Assembly (NCBI GenBank): GCA_000472185.1
Contig: AVDB01000006.1
Coordinates: forward strand, 124,001 to 188,000
DNA length: 64,000 nucleotides
Origin: Rhodobacteraceae bacterium HIMB11
Lineage (GTDB): Bacteria > Pseudomonadota > Alphaproteobacteria > Rhodobacterales > Rhodobacteraceae
Direction: 5' to 3'
Positions 55,344-64,000 of this stretch are shown here, piece after piece. How positions within the stretch are numbered: the stretch's first letter is position 1; each line of letters begins with the position of its first letter. The position numbers and the translations under genes were made by a program. Below the pieces are notes generated by a model, which was given only the letters and a program-made list of their open reading frames with translations, was not told the DNA's origin and made no database searches.

Positions 55344-57674
55344 TTACACGGATTTTAGAGCGCGGAAATGGTGAAGCCCCAAAACGGCGAAGGCGGCCAA
55401 AATTGCCCCAAATTGAATGGTCTCTGGACGCATCAATATTCCCACAGCAAGGATCAATCGCACGGCTATCCAAAGTGGGGTCAAGGCACGGGCATCAAAG
55501 GCGGCAAGTGCGCTGGCCACCAAATACAAGGCCAAGATCAAGCGCGCCAAGAGCCAGGCAAGCGCGCCATAGTCAATCCCATCCTCATACCCAGGCAGTG
55601 GTTCACGCGCGGTGCTCGATGGATCAATCAGGGCTTGATCCACCAACAACAGTTCTGGGTAAAACGCAAAGACGAAGGGGATTGCAAACATAACAATGCC
55701 TGAGCGCACGGCGCTGAACCCTGTCGCCATGGGTTCGGCCTTGGTGATCGTCGATGCGGCAAAGGCGGCCAAGGCAACAGGCGGTGTAATGGCCGAAGCC
55801 ACCGCAAAGTAAAAGATGAACATATGCGCCGTAAATGTTGCAATGCCCAAGCCCACCAACAAGGGGCCCATCAACAACGCAACATTCACATAGGCGGGAA
55901 CCGCAGGCATTCCCATTCCCAACAGGACAGCCAACAACATCGTGATCAATAGTGCAAAGAACTGGAACAGGGTTGAACCACCCCCTGCCAGATCAAAGGA
56001 CAACAAGAACCGTAACACATCAATGGCAACGAATTTGGACAGCCCTGTGAAGTTCAGGCAAACATCAATCACGGTGACCGCAAGGAACATAAGGTACAAT
56101 GTTGAAATCGTAATTCCCGCTTCGGCCAAGGCATCCAACATTTTGCGCGGTTGTTGGCGGAATTCTTTATCCAAAAACAGCAGAACCATCACCAAGGCCG
56201 CGGCCCACCATCCCGTGGCCCCTGCGTCCCCTGCTGCGTTTTGGAAAATCTGCATGCCCCAGTTCAGATTACTGACAGAGCAACGATCCCCCTGCATCAC
56301 CACATCTGCCCCCGTGATCCAGCCAAGGAAACCGCAGCCCACCAAATCCTTGGGCGTCAGCAACAAAAGCAAGATAAGCAAGATTGGCAGCGCGATTTGA
56401 CACAGGTGTAGAAGTTCCGTGCGTGAAATGCGCATATCCTCGGTAAATTCGCCGAATGCCTCGATCCCCTGTTTGCGCGACTGAAAAGATGCGCTGAGGA
56501 ACAGGCACAGGAAATAGGCCAGTGCGGGCAAGGCTGCGGCAATAATCACCTCGCGATACGGCACCGCTGTCATTGCCGCCAAAACAAAGGCCGCAACACC
56601 CATCACAGGGGGCATGATTGATCCGCCCGAGGATGCGGCCGCCTCCATCCCGCCTGCAAATACCTTGGAAAATCCGCGCTTGATCATCATTGGGATCGTC
56701 AACACCCCTGTGGACAGCACGTTCACAACGGGTCCCCCCGAAATGGTACCAAACATGGCCGAACTGACGATGGCCGCATGCGCAGGCCCCCCGCGCAGGT
56801 TGCGCGTCCAACGGAAGGCCAGTTTGATCAAAACCTTTCCGCCTGCCGATTTTCCAAAGAGCGATCCCAAAATGATATAGGGGAACACCACATTCATGAT
56901 CACATTCATAAACCGCCCCAACAGTCCCGAGGCATTGTTGACCAAGGCATCATGGACATTGGGTACACCATCAAGGAAGGTACGCGGTTCCCCACCAAGT
57001 TTTGTGACGAAATATTTATTGATCCCATCGGGACCATAGACATACCAAACCATCACAGTGGCGATTGTATAGCTGGCGATTAAGATCGACACCAAGACCA
57101 ACGGAAGGCCCCAAACCTTGATGTTATAGCCCAAAAAAATCACAATCGCGATGCCGACAATGGCCACCAACCACACACCCGTGGTTTGCACGCATTTCGG
57201 GTCCTCGACTGTGTCAGGAATGGGCAATCCCATGGTTTCTGCAAACTCAACCTCTGCCTTTAGGGTTTCGGCCATGATACGGGCGCGTTCCCCCGTCACT
57301 GTATCAATCAAACATACGCTGTCGATTTCAATGAGATAGGTCAGAGAAATGGCAAAGGCCGCAAGAACCAAAGCCCCATCCATAAAGGCACCAAAGGCGG
57401 CACGGCTTGTTCCCCGCCATGTGCGCCACATGGAATGTTTCAACGCAACCACGACCATCATCAAAAAGAAGACAATTGGATAAAACCATTCGGTCGAAAA
57501 GGACCGAGTTTTCAAATCATCGACACCCGTGATCCCGCGCCACAACGCATCCCAACCTGGGATCAATGGCGTGCTATTGATCAGACCGATGAAAATGAAA
57601 ATCAGTGCAAGGATATAAACGGCACGGTTTGGAAAAACCGTCGCACGGGGTTCGACCGTTTCTGTATCAGACAT
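55344..57674 (-). CDS. TRAP transporter permease, fused 4TM/12TM subunits
   Basis: Fused TRAP permease of 776 residues, about 20 hydrophobic segments. Signature stretches are SSAMFGTISGGPVVNVLSTGVLTIP and GGSIMPPVMGVAAF. The N-terminal part carries an extra soluble loop (about 115-160). It is a paralogue of the permease at 41442 but longer and divergent. It lies 77 bp after the TAXI gene and 11 bp before the hydrolase gene. Confidence 0.9.
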   Translation of the reverse strand: MSDTETVEPRATVFPNRAVYILALIFIFIGLINSTPLIPGWDALWRGITGVDDLKTRSFSTEWFYPIVFFLMMVVVALKHSMWRTWRGTSRAAFGAFMDGALVLAAFAISLTYLIEIDSVCLIDTVTGERARIMAETLKAEVEFAETMGLPIPDTVEDPKCVQTTGVWLVAIVGIAIVIFLGYNIKVWGLPLVLVSILIASYTIATVMVWYVYGPDGINKYFVTKLGGEPRTFLDGVPNVHDALVNNASGLLGRFMNVIMNVVFPYIILGSLFGKSAGGKVLIKLAFRWTRNLRGGPAHAAIVSSAMFGTISGGPVVNVLSTGVLTIPMMIKRGFSKVFAGGMEAAASSGGSIMPPVMGVAAFVLAAMTAVPYREVIIAAALPALAYFLCLFLSASFQSRKQGIEAFGEFTEDMRISRTELLHLCQIALPILLILLLLLTPKDLVGCGFLGWITGADVVMQGDRCSVSNLNWGMQIFQNAAGDAGATGWWAAALVMVLLFLDKEFRQQPRKMLDALAEAGITISTLYLMFLAVTVIDVCLNFTGLSKFVAIDVLRFLLSFDLAGGGSTLFQFFALLITMLLAVLLGMGMPAVPAYVNVALLMGPLLVGLGIATFTAHMFIFYFAVASAITPPVALAAFAASTITKAEPMATGFSAVRSGIVMFAIPFVFAFYPELLLVDQALIDPSSTAREPLPGYEDGIDYGALAWLLARLILALYLVASALAAFDARALTPLWIAVRLILAVGILMRPETIQFGAILAAFAVLGLHHFRALKSV

Positions 57675-57751
57675 GGTTTACCTGTATGTTCGCTGAGCGC
57701 CTTCAGACGAAAAACGGGCACCGAATGGATGCCCGTTTCTGGATTTAAGAA

Positions 57752-58801
57752 TTAGTCTGCGGCAACCGCGCAGTCATCCAATTGATACCCTGCCTCGCGC
57801 CATGCGCGTGCCGCGGCAACGTGGTATTGGATTGGGTTTGCACCACACATCCCCAGCATTGGGTTGTCAAAGTTCACGGTATTCCCGAATGGCGCCTTAG
57901 CCTTTAGATCATCCATCGTGTCGATGTAGGCAGACACCAGATCATAGACCAATTGATCATCCATATCCTTGTGTACAACATTGCCGCCAATGGTGGCAAA
58001 GGCGCGGAATGTGTCATCCTCGGAAATGAATGTCCAATCTTCACCCATGGTTTCACGCAGTGCGTTGATATCCATCGTGAATGGCGCACTGCCTGGTGCG
58101 GCCATATATTTCTGCATGGCGTCGCTTTCGTAAATGTCCTTGGGCATGGACCACCCTGTCATTTTACCTGCGGCGGTCGCAGATGTCAGACGGCTACCTG
58201 GAAATAGTTCGGGCAGAACAATCGCATCAGGTTCACCACTTGCAATCAATGTACCTGCCTGACCCCAGTTTGTTTGAATACCTGTGTATCCCTCACCATC
58301 CTTCAAACCTGTAACGATTTGGATCATGCTTCGCGCATTTGTCAACGCGCCACCACGGGGCGGTCCGTTATAAATGGTACGCCCTTCAATATCATCCCAG
58401 CCATTGATGTTTTTGGAATCATAGGCGAATAGGAAGAAGATACCCAATGTGAACGGGTTGATCGCGCGTAGGTTTCCAGCCAGTTCCGCACCCTTTTCCT
58501 TCCCCAATGATCCATATGGACCAACGCCGCGGCTCATCAAAAATGGTAGGATGTGGGGCGACCCCGCGATATCCGTTTTACCCTCGGCCACGTTTTGAAT
58601 TGAATTGGTCAGGGTTTGACCATCTGCCAACTGAATGTTCGCAATTCCACGTGTTCCTGCAATCTCAGTTAAGTGCGCAGGCGATAGATACACCGCACCC
58701 CCAGGACTTGCTGTTTCTGCAGTTAGGTTAATGTCTGCAAATGATGCTGTGGCCATGGTCGCAATGCCCAGTGATGCCACAAACTTCGTTAAACGTTTCA
58801 T
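57752..58801 (-). CDS. TAXI family TRAP transporter solute-binding protein
   Basis: Periplasmic binding protein of 349 residues with a signal peptide (MKRLTKFVASLGIATMATASFA, cut after SFA). It is the first gene of the second TRAP operon. The motifs NGPPRGGALTNARSMIQIVTG and GEPDAIVLPELFPGSRLTSA match the TAXI family at the ligand region but differ from those of the protein at 40457, so the two probably bind different ligands. A GGGAGG site precedes the ATG at 58801. An upstream in-frame extension overlaps the promoter region and is not likely. Confidence 0.88.
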   Translation of the reverse strand: MKRLTKFVASLGIATMATASFADINLTAETASPGGAVYLSPAHLTEIAGTRGIANIQLADGQTLTNSIQNVAEGKTDIAGSPHILPFLMSRGVGPYGSLGKEKGAELAGNLRAINPFTLGIFFLFAYDSKNINGWDDIEGRTIYNGPPRGGALTNARSMIQIVTGLKDGEGYTGIQTNWGQAGTLIASGEPDAIVLPELFPGSRLTSATAAGKMTGWSMPKDIYESDAMQKYMAAPGSAPFTMDINALRETMGEDWTFISEDDTFRAFATIGGNVVHKDMDDQLVYDLVSAYIDTMDDLKAKAPFGNTVNFDNPMLGMCGANPIQYHVAAARAWREAGYQLDDCAVAAD

Positions 58802-58817
58802 AGATACCTCCCAGATC

Positions 58818-58865
58818 ATAAACGTATGTAAAACCAAGTACTCGTTTATCGTTTTATTCTTGGTT
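58818..58865. promoter_or_regulatory. Interleaved inverted repeats upstream of the second TAXI operon
   Basis: Two perfect 7-bp inverted repeats overlap: ATAAACG (58818-58824) with CGTTTAT (58843-58849), and AACCAAG (58832-58838) with CTTGGTT (58859-58865). They lie 17-64 bp upstream of the TAXI start in a divergent spacer and could be operator sites for a regulator encoded elsewhere. The evidence is symmetry and position only. Confidence 0.4.
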
Positions 58866-58963
58866 GACACCTCAACTATGCGTATCTGATTTTATAAAAC
58901 AAGAAAAATTCAGTTTGAAAAAACGGATTTAGATTTGATTGGCCAACGTAGCGATGTGTGATC

Positions 58964-59971
58964 ATGCGGTATGACCCGAAATTAAATAGTCGAATTGGAC
59001 AGACCGTTCGGTGTCCTGGCGCCCCGATCATTTCGGAACAAACGCATAGTGGGGCGGATCTTAGTGACCTTGGCAAGGATCCCCTGTCAAACATCAACGG
59101 GCCCAGCGTTATCCGCGTACCAGAGTGGGTCACCGATCGGTTGGGCAAGTATTACCTGTACTTCGCCCATCATAAGGGGCCATCCATTCGATTGGCCTAT
59201 GCTGATCAAATGATGGGGCCGTGGGTGGTTCACCCAAAGCCCGTTTTGACAGTGGAACACAGTCTGTTTGTTACCGAGGATCTGGACCCAAATTCACGCA
59301 GCGATTGGGTAAATGGACCTGATTACTTGTATGCCCATATCGCATCCCCCGATGTGCATGTGGATCAAAACGCAAAACAGATATTGATGTTCTTTCATGG
59401 TCTGCTGCCAAACGGTGATCAACAAACGCGCTTCGCCCTATCAGAAAATGGGCGATCCTTTTCGGCAGCGCCTCCTCTGCTCGGGCCATCATACCTGCGC
59501 GCATTTCAATGGCGTGGGCGTTGGTATTCTACACATCTTTGGGGTGATGTGGGGATGTTTGAAACCTTATCCATCGCACCTAAGATATTCCCGCATAGAA
59601 CTCTGCCGCCTCAAATAACGGGTGCACCAAACGCAAAAATTCGGCACGGTCACATTTGTCAGGTTGGGGAACACATGCATTTTGTGTTTTCACGTGTTGG
59701 CGACACACCAGAGTGCATTTTACATTGCCCAATTGCATTGTCTGATGACCCGCATGATTGGCGGTTTGGACCTGTCACCAAACTTCTAAACCCAGACGAG
59801 CCATGGGAGGGATTTGGAAAAGATCCGGTAAAATCAGCGGAAGGAAGCGCGCGGGGGTGGCTACCAGAATTGCGGGATCCTTGCCTATTTTATGATGAGG
59901 GGCGACTTTGGTTGCTTTACAGCGGCGGTGGTGAACGCGGGATCGGGCTGGCCGAAATGATCGGTTTCTAA
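58964..59971 (+). CDS. Five-bladed beta-propeller protein, glycosyl hydrolase 43-like
   Basis: A 335-residue protein whose repeats (NGPSVIRVPEW-KYYLYFAHHKGPSIRLAYA-GPW, then LMFFHGLL-TRFALSENG, then LPELRDPCLFYDEGRLWLLYSGGGERGIGLAEM) have the spacing of GH43/GH32-type propeller blades. No signal peptide is visible. I did not find the GH43 catalytic Asp/Asp/Glu triad with certainty, so enzymatic activity on a sugar is a guess. It ends with a 4-bp convergent overlap with the CoA-transferase gene. The ribosome-binding site before the ATG at 58964 is weak; a GTG two codons upstream is possible. Confidence 0.6.
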   Translation: MRYDPKLNSRIGQTVRCPGAPIISEQTHSGADLSDLGKDPLSNINGPSVIRVPEWVTDRLGKYYLYFAHHKGPSIRLAYADQMMGPWVVHPKPVLTVEHSLFVTEDLDPNSRSDWVNGPDYLYAHIASPDVHVDQNAKQILMFFHGLLPNGDQQTRFALSENGRSFSAAPPLLGPSYLRAFQWRGRWYSTHLWGDVGMFETLSIAPKIFPHRTLPPQITGAPNAKIRHGHICQVGEHMHFVFSRVGDTPECILHCPIALSDDPHDWRFGPVTKLLNPDEPWEGFGKDPVKSAEGSARGWLPELRDPCLFYDEGRLWLLYSGGGERGIGLAEMIGF

Positions 59972-61146
59972 TCACCTTTCGCGTTTAACAAATCGTTTAA
60001 CCATGCCTCTACATCTGTCGAGTTCTCACCCAGCTTTGGTGCATTTGACGACGGCGTATAATGGGCCGCGCCCCCTAAACGAAACGGCACTGTTGGCACT
60101 TGAATACCGTCATCGGTTGTTTGCACAAATCCGCGTGTCACAACCTGATCGGATGCCAATGCCTCTGGCAGGCTGCGTAGACGCGCAGCGGGGACACCAT
60201 TTTTCTGAAGGATGGCTTCCCATTCTACTGCGTCTTTTTCCAACAGTTTCTTTTCAATTTCCGCAACAAGGTCTGCCGCATTTTTTTTGCGCGCATCAGG
60301 TTTGGAAAACCGTGGATCATCCAACCAATGATCACAGTCAAAGGAGCGTGCTAAACTTTGGAAATGCGCTTCTTCATTCACGCCAAGTGAAATGACACCC
60401 GTCCGACAAGGAAAACTCCCCGCGCCGGGTGAACGTGAATTGGCCAAGTTGCCACGACGCTTTGGCGCATTTCCTGTTTTCAAGTAATCCGTGATTGTCG
60501 AGCTCATCAACGACAAACCCGTTTCCAACATGGATACATCAACGAACGTCCCTTTGCCCGTTTTGCTGCGTTCAAAGAGGGCTGCGGAAATCGCAAAACT
60601 TGCGGCCATTGCGGTTCCGTAGTCCAAAACAGGCGCCCCTGCCCGCATCGGGCCACTGTCTGCCGTGCCTGTTGCATCCATCAAACCACAACTCGCCTGA
60701 ATGTTCACGTCGTAAGCAGAGGTATTTTCCTGTGGGCCACCTCGACCATACCCCGTCATGGCGCAATGGATCAGATGCGGGAATTTCTGCGACAGTCGCG
60801 TTTCATCCAATCCCAACCGTTTCATCGTTTCGGGACGGTGGTTTTCAACAAACACATCTGCAACCGACAGCAATCCCAACATGGTTTCAAAATCTGCATC
60901 ATCGCCCAAATCCAGCGCGATTGATCGCTTCCCCGCCCCTTGCGTTAGATACGCAGTACTCATCCCCCGACTCGCGCCAAGCGCATCTGTTCCCCCGCGA
61001 TGACGAATTGCGTCACCTTTTGTTGACGACTCAACCTTTATGACCGTCGCACCCAGCAATCCAAGGTAATAACTACAGGCTGGTCCTGCCAAAACATGTG
61101 TAAAATCAACGACAATCAGGCCTGAAAATGGGTGTGTTTGGGACAT
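59968..61146 (-). CDS. CaiB/BaiF family class III CoA-transferase
   Basis: CoA-transferase of 392 residues that would move CoA onto a carboxylic acid. The family features are the N-terminal VVDFTHVLAGPACSYYLGLLGATVIKVE, VENHRPETMKRLGLD, and the Asp expected to form the anhydride intermediate at D146 in SAYDVNIQASCG. It is transcribed away from tctCBA (divergent spacer 61147-61236), which suggests activation of the acid that the TTT system imports. Confidence 0.9.
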   Translation of the reverse strand: MSQTHPFSGLIVVDFTHVLAGPACSYYLGLLGATVIKVESSTKGDAIRHRGGTDALGASRGMSTAYLTQGAGKRSIALDLGDDADFETMLGLLSVADVFVENHRPETMKRLGLDETRLSQKFPHLIHCAMTGYGRGGPQENTSAYDVNIQASCGLMDATGTADSGPMRAGAPVLDYGTAMAASFAISAALFERSKTGKGTFVDVSMLETGLSLMSSTITDYLKTGNAPKRRGNLANSRSPGAGSFPCRTGVISLGVNEEAHFQSLARSFDCDHWLDDPRFSKPDARKKNAADLVAEIEKKLLEKDAVEWEAILQKNGVPAARLRSLPEALASDQVVTRGFVQTTDDGIQVPTVPFRLGGAAHYTPSSNAPKLGENSTDVEAWLNDLLNAKGD

Positions 61147-61236
61147 TTCGTTAACTTTTTTCAGTTTCTAGAATTTCAACTGTTTACACCCAACGCCTTT
61201 TGCGTTTCTGTGTTCTCCACCAAATGGGAGGTATAC

Positions 61237-62211
61237 ATGACTATTATCAACAAAGTGGCAGCTGGTCTAGCTGCATTGACGACAATGGCGGGCACCGCTG
61301 CACTTGCTGATTACCCAAGCAAGCCAATCAAAATCATGGTTGGTTTCTCTGCGGGTGGTGGTACAGACACAACTGCACGTGGTTTCGCATCTTACATGCA
61401 CGAAGCACCAAGCATGAACGGCATGCCAGCATACATCGTGAACCTGCCAGGCGCATCTGGTCAGAAAGCGGCGAAGCAGGTTTTGGAAGAAGATCGTGAT
61501 GGTCACACACTTTACATGATCAACATCGGTACATTCATCGCAGGTGAATTGGCAAAAGGCGAAGATCGCCCCTACCACGTGCCAGATGATTTCGTGAACT
61601 TGGGCTGTGCATCACAGCTTGTGACATCTTTGCAGGTTCACACATCTAACTCTGCAACAACAATGCAGGAATTCATCGACAACGCAAAAGCGTCTGGCGA
61701 AGAAATCACATGGGGCACATCAGGTGCGGCAACAATGCACGCAACTATTGGCCACATCTTCTTTGACGCAAACGGTATCAAGCACAAAAAAGTTCCGTTC
61801 AAAGGCGGTTCAAAAGCACGTGCAGCATTGGTTTCACAATCAGTTGACGCCGTGTTCGGTGGTGTAAACACTGTTGTCGGTTTCGAAGACGACATCCGTG
61901 CATTGGCATCTGCGGGCGCAGATCGTGACCCAATGGCACCAGACCTACCAACATTCTCTGAGCAGGGAACAGGTGGCATAGAGTTCACAGGTCTAATGTG
62001 TCTATTCGGCGCAGCGGGCATTCCTGATGAAGTGAAAGCAGACGTAGGTGCAGCGGTAGAGCATATCGCAGGTATCTCTGGTTACCAGAAATACATGAAA
62101 GGCAACGACCTTGCCGCATTCTACACTGATTCAGCAGCAGCAACAGCGGCACAGGACACAATGTTCGCAACAATGGGCCCAGTTGTCGCAGAGATCATCA
62201 AAAACCAATAA
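61237..62211 (+). CDS. tctC: Tripartite tricarboxylate transporter substrate-binding protein (TctC family)
   Basis: Periplasmic Bug-family binding protein of 324 residues with a signal peptide (residues 1-24, ending ALA). The ligand-loop motif KIMVGFSAGGGTDTTARGFASYM is typical of TctC. GGGAGG precedes the ATG at 61237; a longer frame from 61132 is not needed. Codon use is strongly biased (GCA, ACA, GGT, ATC, AAC), like gltA, so it should be very abundant, as binding proteins usually are. Ligands of the family range from citrate to aromatic acids. Confidence 0.92.
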   Translation: MTIINKVAAGLAALTTMAGTAALADYPSKPIKIMVGFSAGGGTDTTARGFASYMHEAPSMNGMPAYIVNLPGASGQKAAKQVLEEDRDGHTLYMINIGTFIAGELAKGEDRPYHVPDDFVNLGCASQLVTSLQVHTSNSATTMQEFIDNAKASGEEITWGTSGAATMHATIGHIFFDANGIKHKKVPFKGGSKARAALVSQSVDAVFGGVNTVVGFEDDIRALASAGADRDPMAPDLPTFSEQGTGGIEFTGLMCLFGAAGIPDEVKADVGAAVEHIAGISGYQKYMKGNDLAAFYTDSAAATAAQDTMFATMGPVVAEIIKNQ

Positions 62212-62255
62212 TCCGGTTTAACGGATTTAAGGCAGGCTCTTAGTGGGCCTGCCTT
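62210..62255 (+). repeat. Tandem hairpins between tctC and tctB
   Basis: AATCCG/CGGATT (62210-62215 with 62222-62227) and the stronger AAGGCAGGC/GCCTGCCTT (62229-62237 with 62247-62255, perfect 9 bp) stand just after the tctC stop. There is no T-run, so a processing or stability element that keeps tctC mRNA more abundant than tctBA is more likely than full termination. Confidence 0.65.
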
Positions 62256-62287
62256 ACCATTTGAAACGCACGAAAGGTGATAAGCGC

Positions 62288-62797
62288 GTGGATTATCAAA
62301 AATACAAAGTCAAAGTCGAATACGGCGTAAGTGCCGTTGTCATGCTGGTTGGGGTATTTTTTATTATCCAAGCCTTTACCATTGATACAACACGCGAGGT
62401 TGTTGGGCCACGAACATTGCCCATGATCCTTGCGGTTTCGATGGTGTTGGGGGGCCTGTTTCTATTGTTTCGGGCCTATGCAGGGAAAGCGGGCGATTTA
62501 CGCGATGGCTATGGCTTCCTTGAAAGCGATGTAAAACGCATTTTTTTGGTCATCGCCTGTGGTGCGCTATTTGTCGTCACATTTTGGGCCTTTGGATATT
62601 TCATTGCATTGATCGTCACGGTCGTTGCGATGTTAAGCACCTTTGACGTGAAAAGTTGGAGCAAAAAGATCCTAAGCGGCGTTTTGCTGGCCTTTATCTT
62701 TCAATGGCTCTTCATGGGGATCATGTTGTTAAACGATCCCAAAGGCGCGCTGTTTGACATGCGCCCATACACCAACTGGATTACAGGAGCACAATAA
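62288..62797 (+). CDS. tctB: Tripartite tricarboxylate transporter small membrane subunit
   Basis: Small four-helix membrane protein of the TTT family, 169 residues from the GTG at 62288 with AAAGGTG nearby. Hydrophobic segments run at about 15-35, 48-68, 85-110 and 122-145. It forms the permease with TctA, whose ATG follows two bases after its stop. Confidence 0.85.
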   Translation: MDYQKYKVKVEYGVSAVVMLVGVFFIIQAFTIDTTREVVGPRTLPMILAVSMVLGGLFLLFRAYAGKAGDLRDGYGFLESDVKRIFLVIACGALFVVTFWAFGYFIALIVTVVAMLSTFDVKSWSKKILSGVLLAFIFQWLFMGIMLLNDPKGALFDMRPYTNWITGAQ

Positions 62798-62798
62798 G

Positions 62799-64000
62799 AT
62801 GTTTCAAAACCAATGTGCAAACCTTCAAACGTTTTTTGAAAACGCGGGCTTTTTGTCCATCTTCTATGATATTTCCTGTGGTTTTGTTGTTCTATTCAAC
62901 GATCCATATGCCCTAATCTTTGTGGTTCTTGCGGCGATCGTGGGCATCGTGTTTGGCGCCCTGCCTGGTCTAACGGCCGCGGCCGCAATCGCGATGATGT
63001 TGCCGATTTTGATCGCATATAATGATGAAATCGGTGGTTTGGCGGGCCTTGCCTTTCTCTATGTGATCGGGAAATCAGGGCGATACGGCGGATCCATCGC
63101 CGCGATTTTGTTTAACACACCTGGCACGGCGGCCTCGGCTGCAACCATGCAAGATGGCTATCCCATGACACAAAAGGGTAAAGCAGGTAAGGCGTTGAAA
63201 TCCGCAACCATTGCATCGGCCTTTGGGGATTATTTTGGTGAAATCATCCTGATTTTCGGGGCTGTGTCGATTGCGGCCTTTACACGTAAATTTGGTCCAC
63301 CTGAAAACTTTGCTATCTATCTGATGGCCTTTGTTGTGATCGGATCGGTTGTGACCGACAGTATCGTGAAAGGTATCATTTCAACCCTCTTTGGCGCGGT
63401 CATCGGTTTGATCGGCGAAGACGTCATCACAGGCCAATTCAAAATGACCATGGGCATTGATGAATTGGAATCTGGCATGGCGTTGGTTCCCCTACTGATC
63501 GGTGTTTTCGTAATTTCAGAGGTGATTGTTCAAGCGGAAAAAGCCGCAAAAATCAAAATGATGGATGTCGCCCCCGAAGCGAATTTGGACAAAAGCGAAG
63601 ATTATTTCACGTGGGCAGAATTCAAACGCTGCACACCACTTATGTTCCGCTCCTCTATCTATGGATCTCTGATCGGGATGATGCCAGGTTTGGGATCATC
63701 GGTTGCCTGTTTCGTCGCCTATGGCGAAGAAAAACGTCGCGCAAAAAACAAGGACGAATGGGGCACAGGGATAGTCGAAGGCATCGTTGCACCAGAATCT
63801 GCAAACAATGCCGTTTCTGGCCCATCCATGATCCCACTGCTGACCTTGGGTATTCCTGGGTCCACAATTGCGGCCGTTTTGATTGGTATGTTCCTTGTCA
63901 ACGGATTGCAGCCTGGGCCAACAATCTTTGCAACCGAACCACCCCTATTCATGGGTGGTCAGTTGATCAGCCCGCGTGAGTTTATCTTTGGCATCTTTGC
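62799..64000 (+). CDS. tctA: Tripartite tricarboxylate transporter large membrane subunit, N-terminal part (cut by window edge)
   Basis: Large TTT permease subunit with about 12 helices expected; the first 400 codons of about 500 are visible. The conserved GALPGLTAAAAIAMMLPI near residue 55 and YGGSIAAILFNTPGTAASAATMQDGYPM near 95-125 are complete, as is the second glycine-rich repeat (IGMMPGLGSSVACFVAY and GVEAPESANNA-like VAPESANNAVSGPSMIPLLTLGIPG). It uses the ion gradient to import the ligand bound by TctC. The C-terminus lies right of the window. Confidence 0.92.
   Translation, partial: MFQNQCANLQTFFENAGFLSIFYDISCGFVVLFNDPYALIFVVLAAIVGIVFGALPGLTAAAAIAMMLPILIAYNDEIGGLAGLAFLYVIGKSGRYGGSIAAILFNTPGTAASAATMQDGYPMTQKGKAGKALKSATIASAFGDYFGEIILIFGAVSIAAFTRKFGPPENFAIYLMAFVVIGSVVTDSIVKGIISTLFGAVIGLIGEDVITGQFKMTMGIDELESGMALVPLLIGVFVISEVIVQAEKAAKIKMMDVAPEANLDKSEDYFTWAEFKRCTPLMFRSSIYGSLIGMMPGLGSSVACFVAYGEEKRRAKNKDEWGTGIVEGIVAPESANNAVSGPSMIPLLTLGIPGSTIAAVLIGMFLVNGLQPGPTIFATEPPLFMGGQLISPREFIFGIF

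Noticed and set aside
1-64000. tRNA, rRNA, CRISPR array, insertion sequence or integrase
   Set aside because: I looked for the conserved arms, direct-repeat arrays, transposase motifs and terminal repeats and saw none.

Overview
The window looks like a marine alphaproteobacterium of the Rhodobacteraceae (Roseobacter group). The evidence is a textbook alphaproteobacterial LexA box (GAAC-N7-GAAC) in front of lexA; gene orders I know from that family (ppiD-trpE, trpGDC-moaC-moeA-lexA, gltX-gltA, ccmF with a holin/GH108 muramidase/ccmE/argC run); a fused indolepyruvate ferredoxin oxidoreductase; and many TRAP, TAXI and TTT transporters. No rRNA, tRNA, CRISPR array, transposase or integrase was seen.

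Left part (1-35 kb), housekeeping. In order: pdxH (cut by the edge), fabI, xanthine phosphoribosyltransferase, an aminotransferase, PpiD-like chaperone, trpE, a divergent polysaccharide deacetylase, trpGDC, moaC, moeA, lexA, a broken comEC, gltX, gltA, a PaaG-like enoyl-CoA hydratase/isomerase, cytochrome c maturation genes (ccmH, ccmF, ccmE) around a lysis-type holin/muramidase pair, argC, murI, an acyltransferase, indolepyruvate oxidoreductase with a divergent LysR regulator, a likely small RNA, purL, a BolA/monothiol glutaredoxin pair, a broken acetyltransferase, zapA, and a periplasmic FKBP-rhodanese fusion. Three genes here are decayed: comEC has two compensating frameshifts, the holin has two in-frame stops, and the GNAT acetyltransferase has one.

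Right part (35-64 kb), an accessory catabolic region. An IclR regulator (35604) faces a six-gene minus-strand operon (46416 to 36413): type I sulfatase, SdsA1-like metallo-beta-lactamase-fold sulfatase, fused TRAP permease, TAXI binding protein, SDR dehydrogenase, and a 1068-residue cytoplasmic reductive dehalogenase fused to its own flavin/2Fe-2S reductase. The same 15-bp palindrome lies just before the iclR start codon and just upstream of the operon promoter. I read this as an import, desulfation and reductive dehalogenation route for sulfated halogenated aromatics, for example algal bromophenol sulfates. The substrate is inference.

Next come an EamA exporter/importer, a DddQ-type DMSP-lyase-family cupin, a DUF3237 protein, and a divergent cytochrome P450-sulfatase pair whose sulfatase is a close paralogue of the first one. 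A second TAXI-TRAP operon (58801 to 51567) carries an alpha/beta hydrolase and two more sulfatases. The window ends with a beta-propeller glycosidase-like protein, a class III CoA-transferase, and a tctCBA tricarboxylate-type transporter cut by the right edge. In all there are four type I sulfatases, one MBL-type sulfatase and three tripartite transporters in about 28 kb, which points to scavenging of small sulfated organics from algae.
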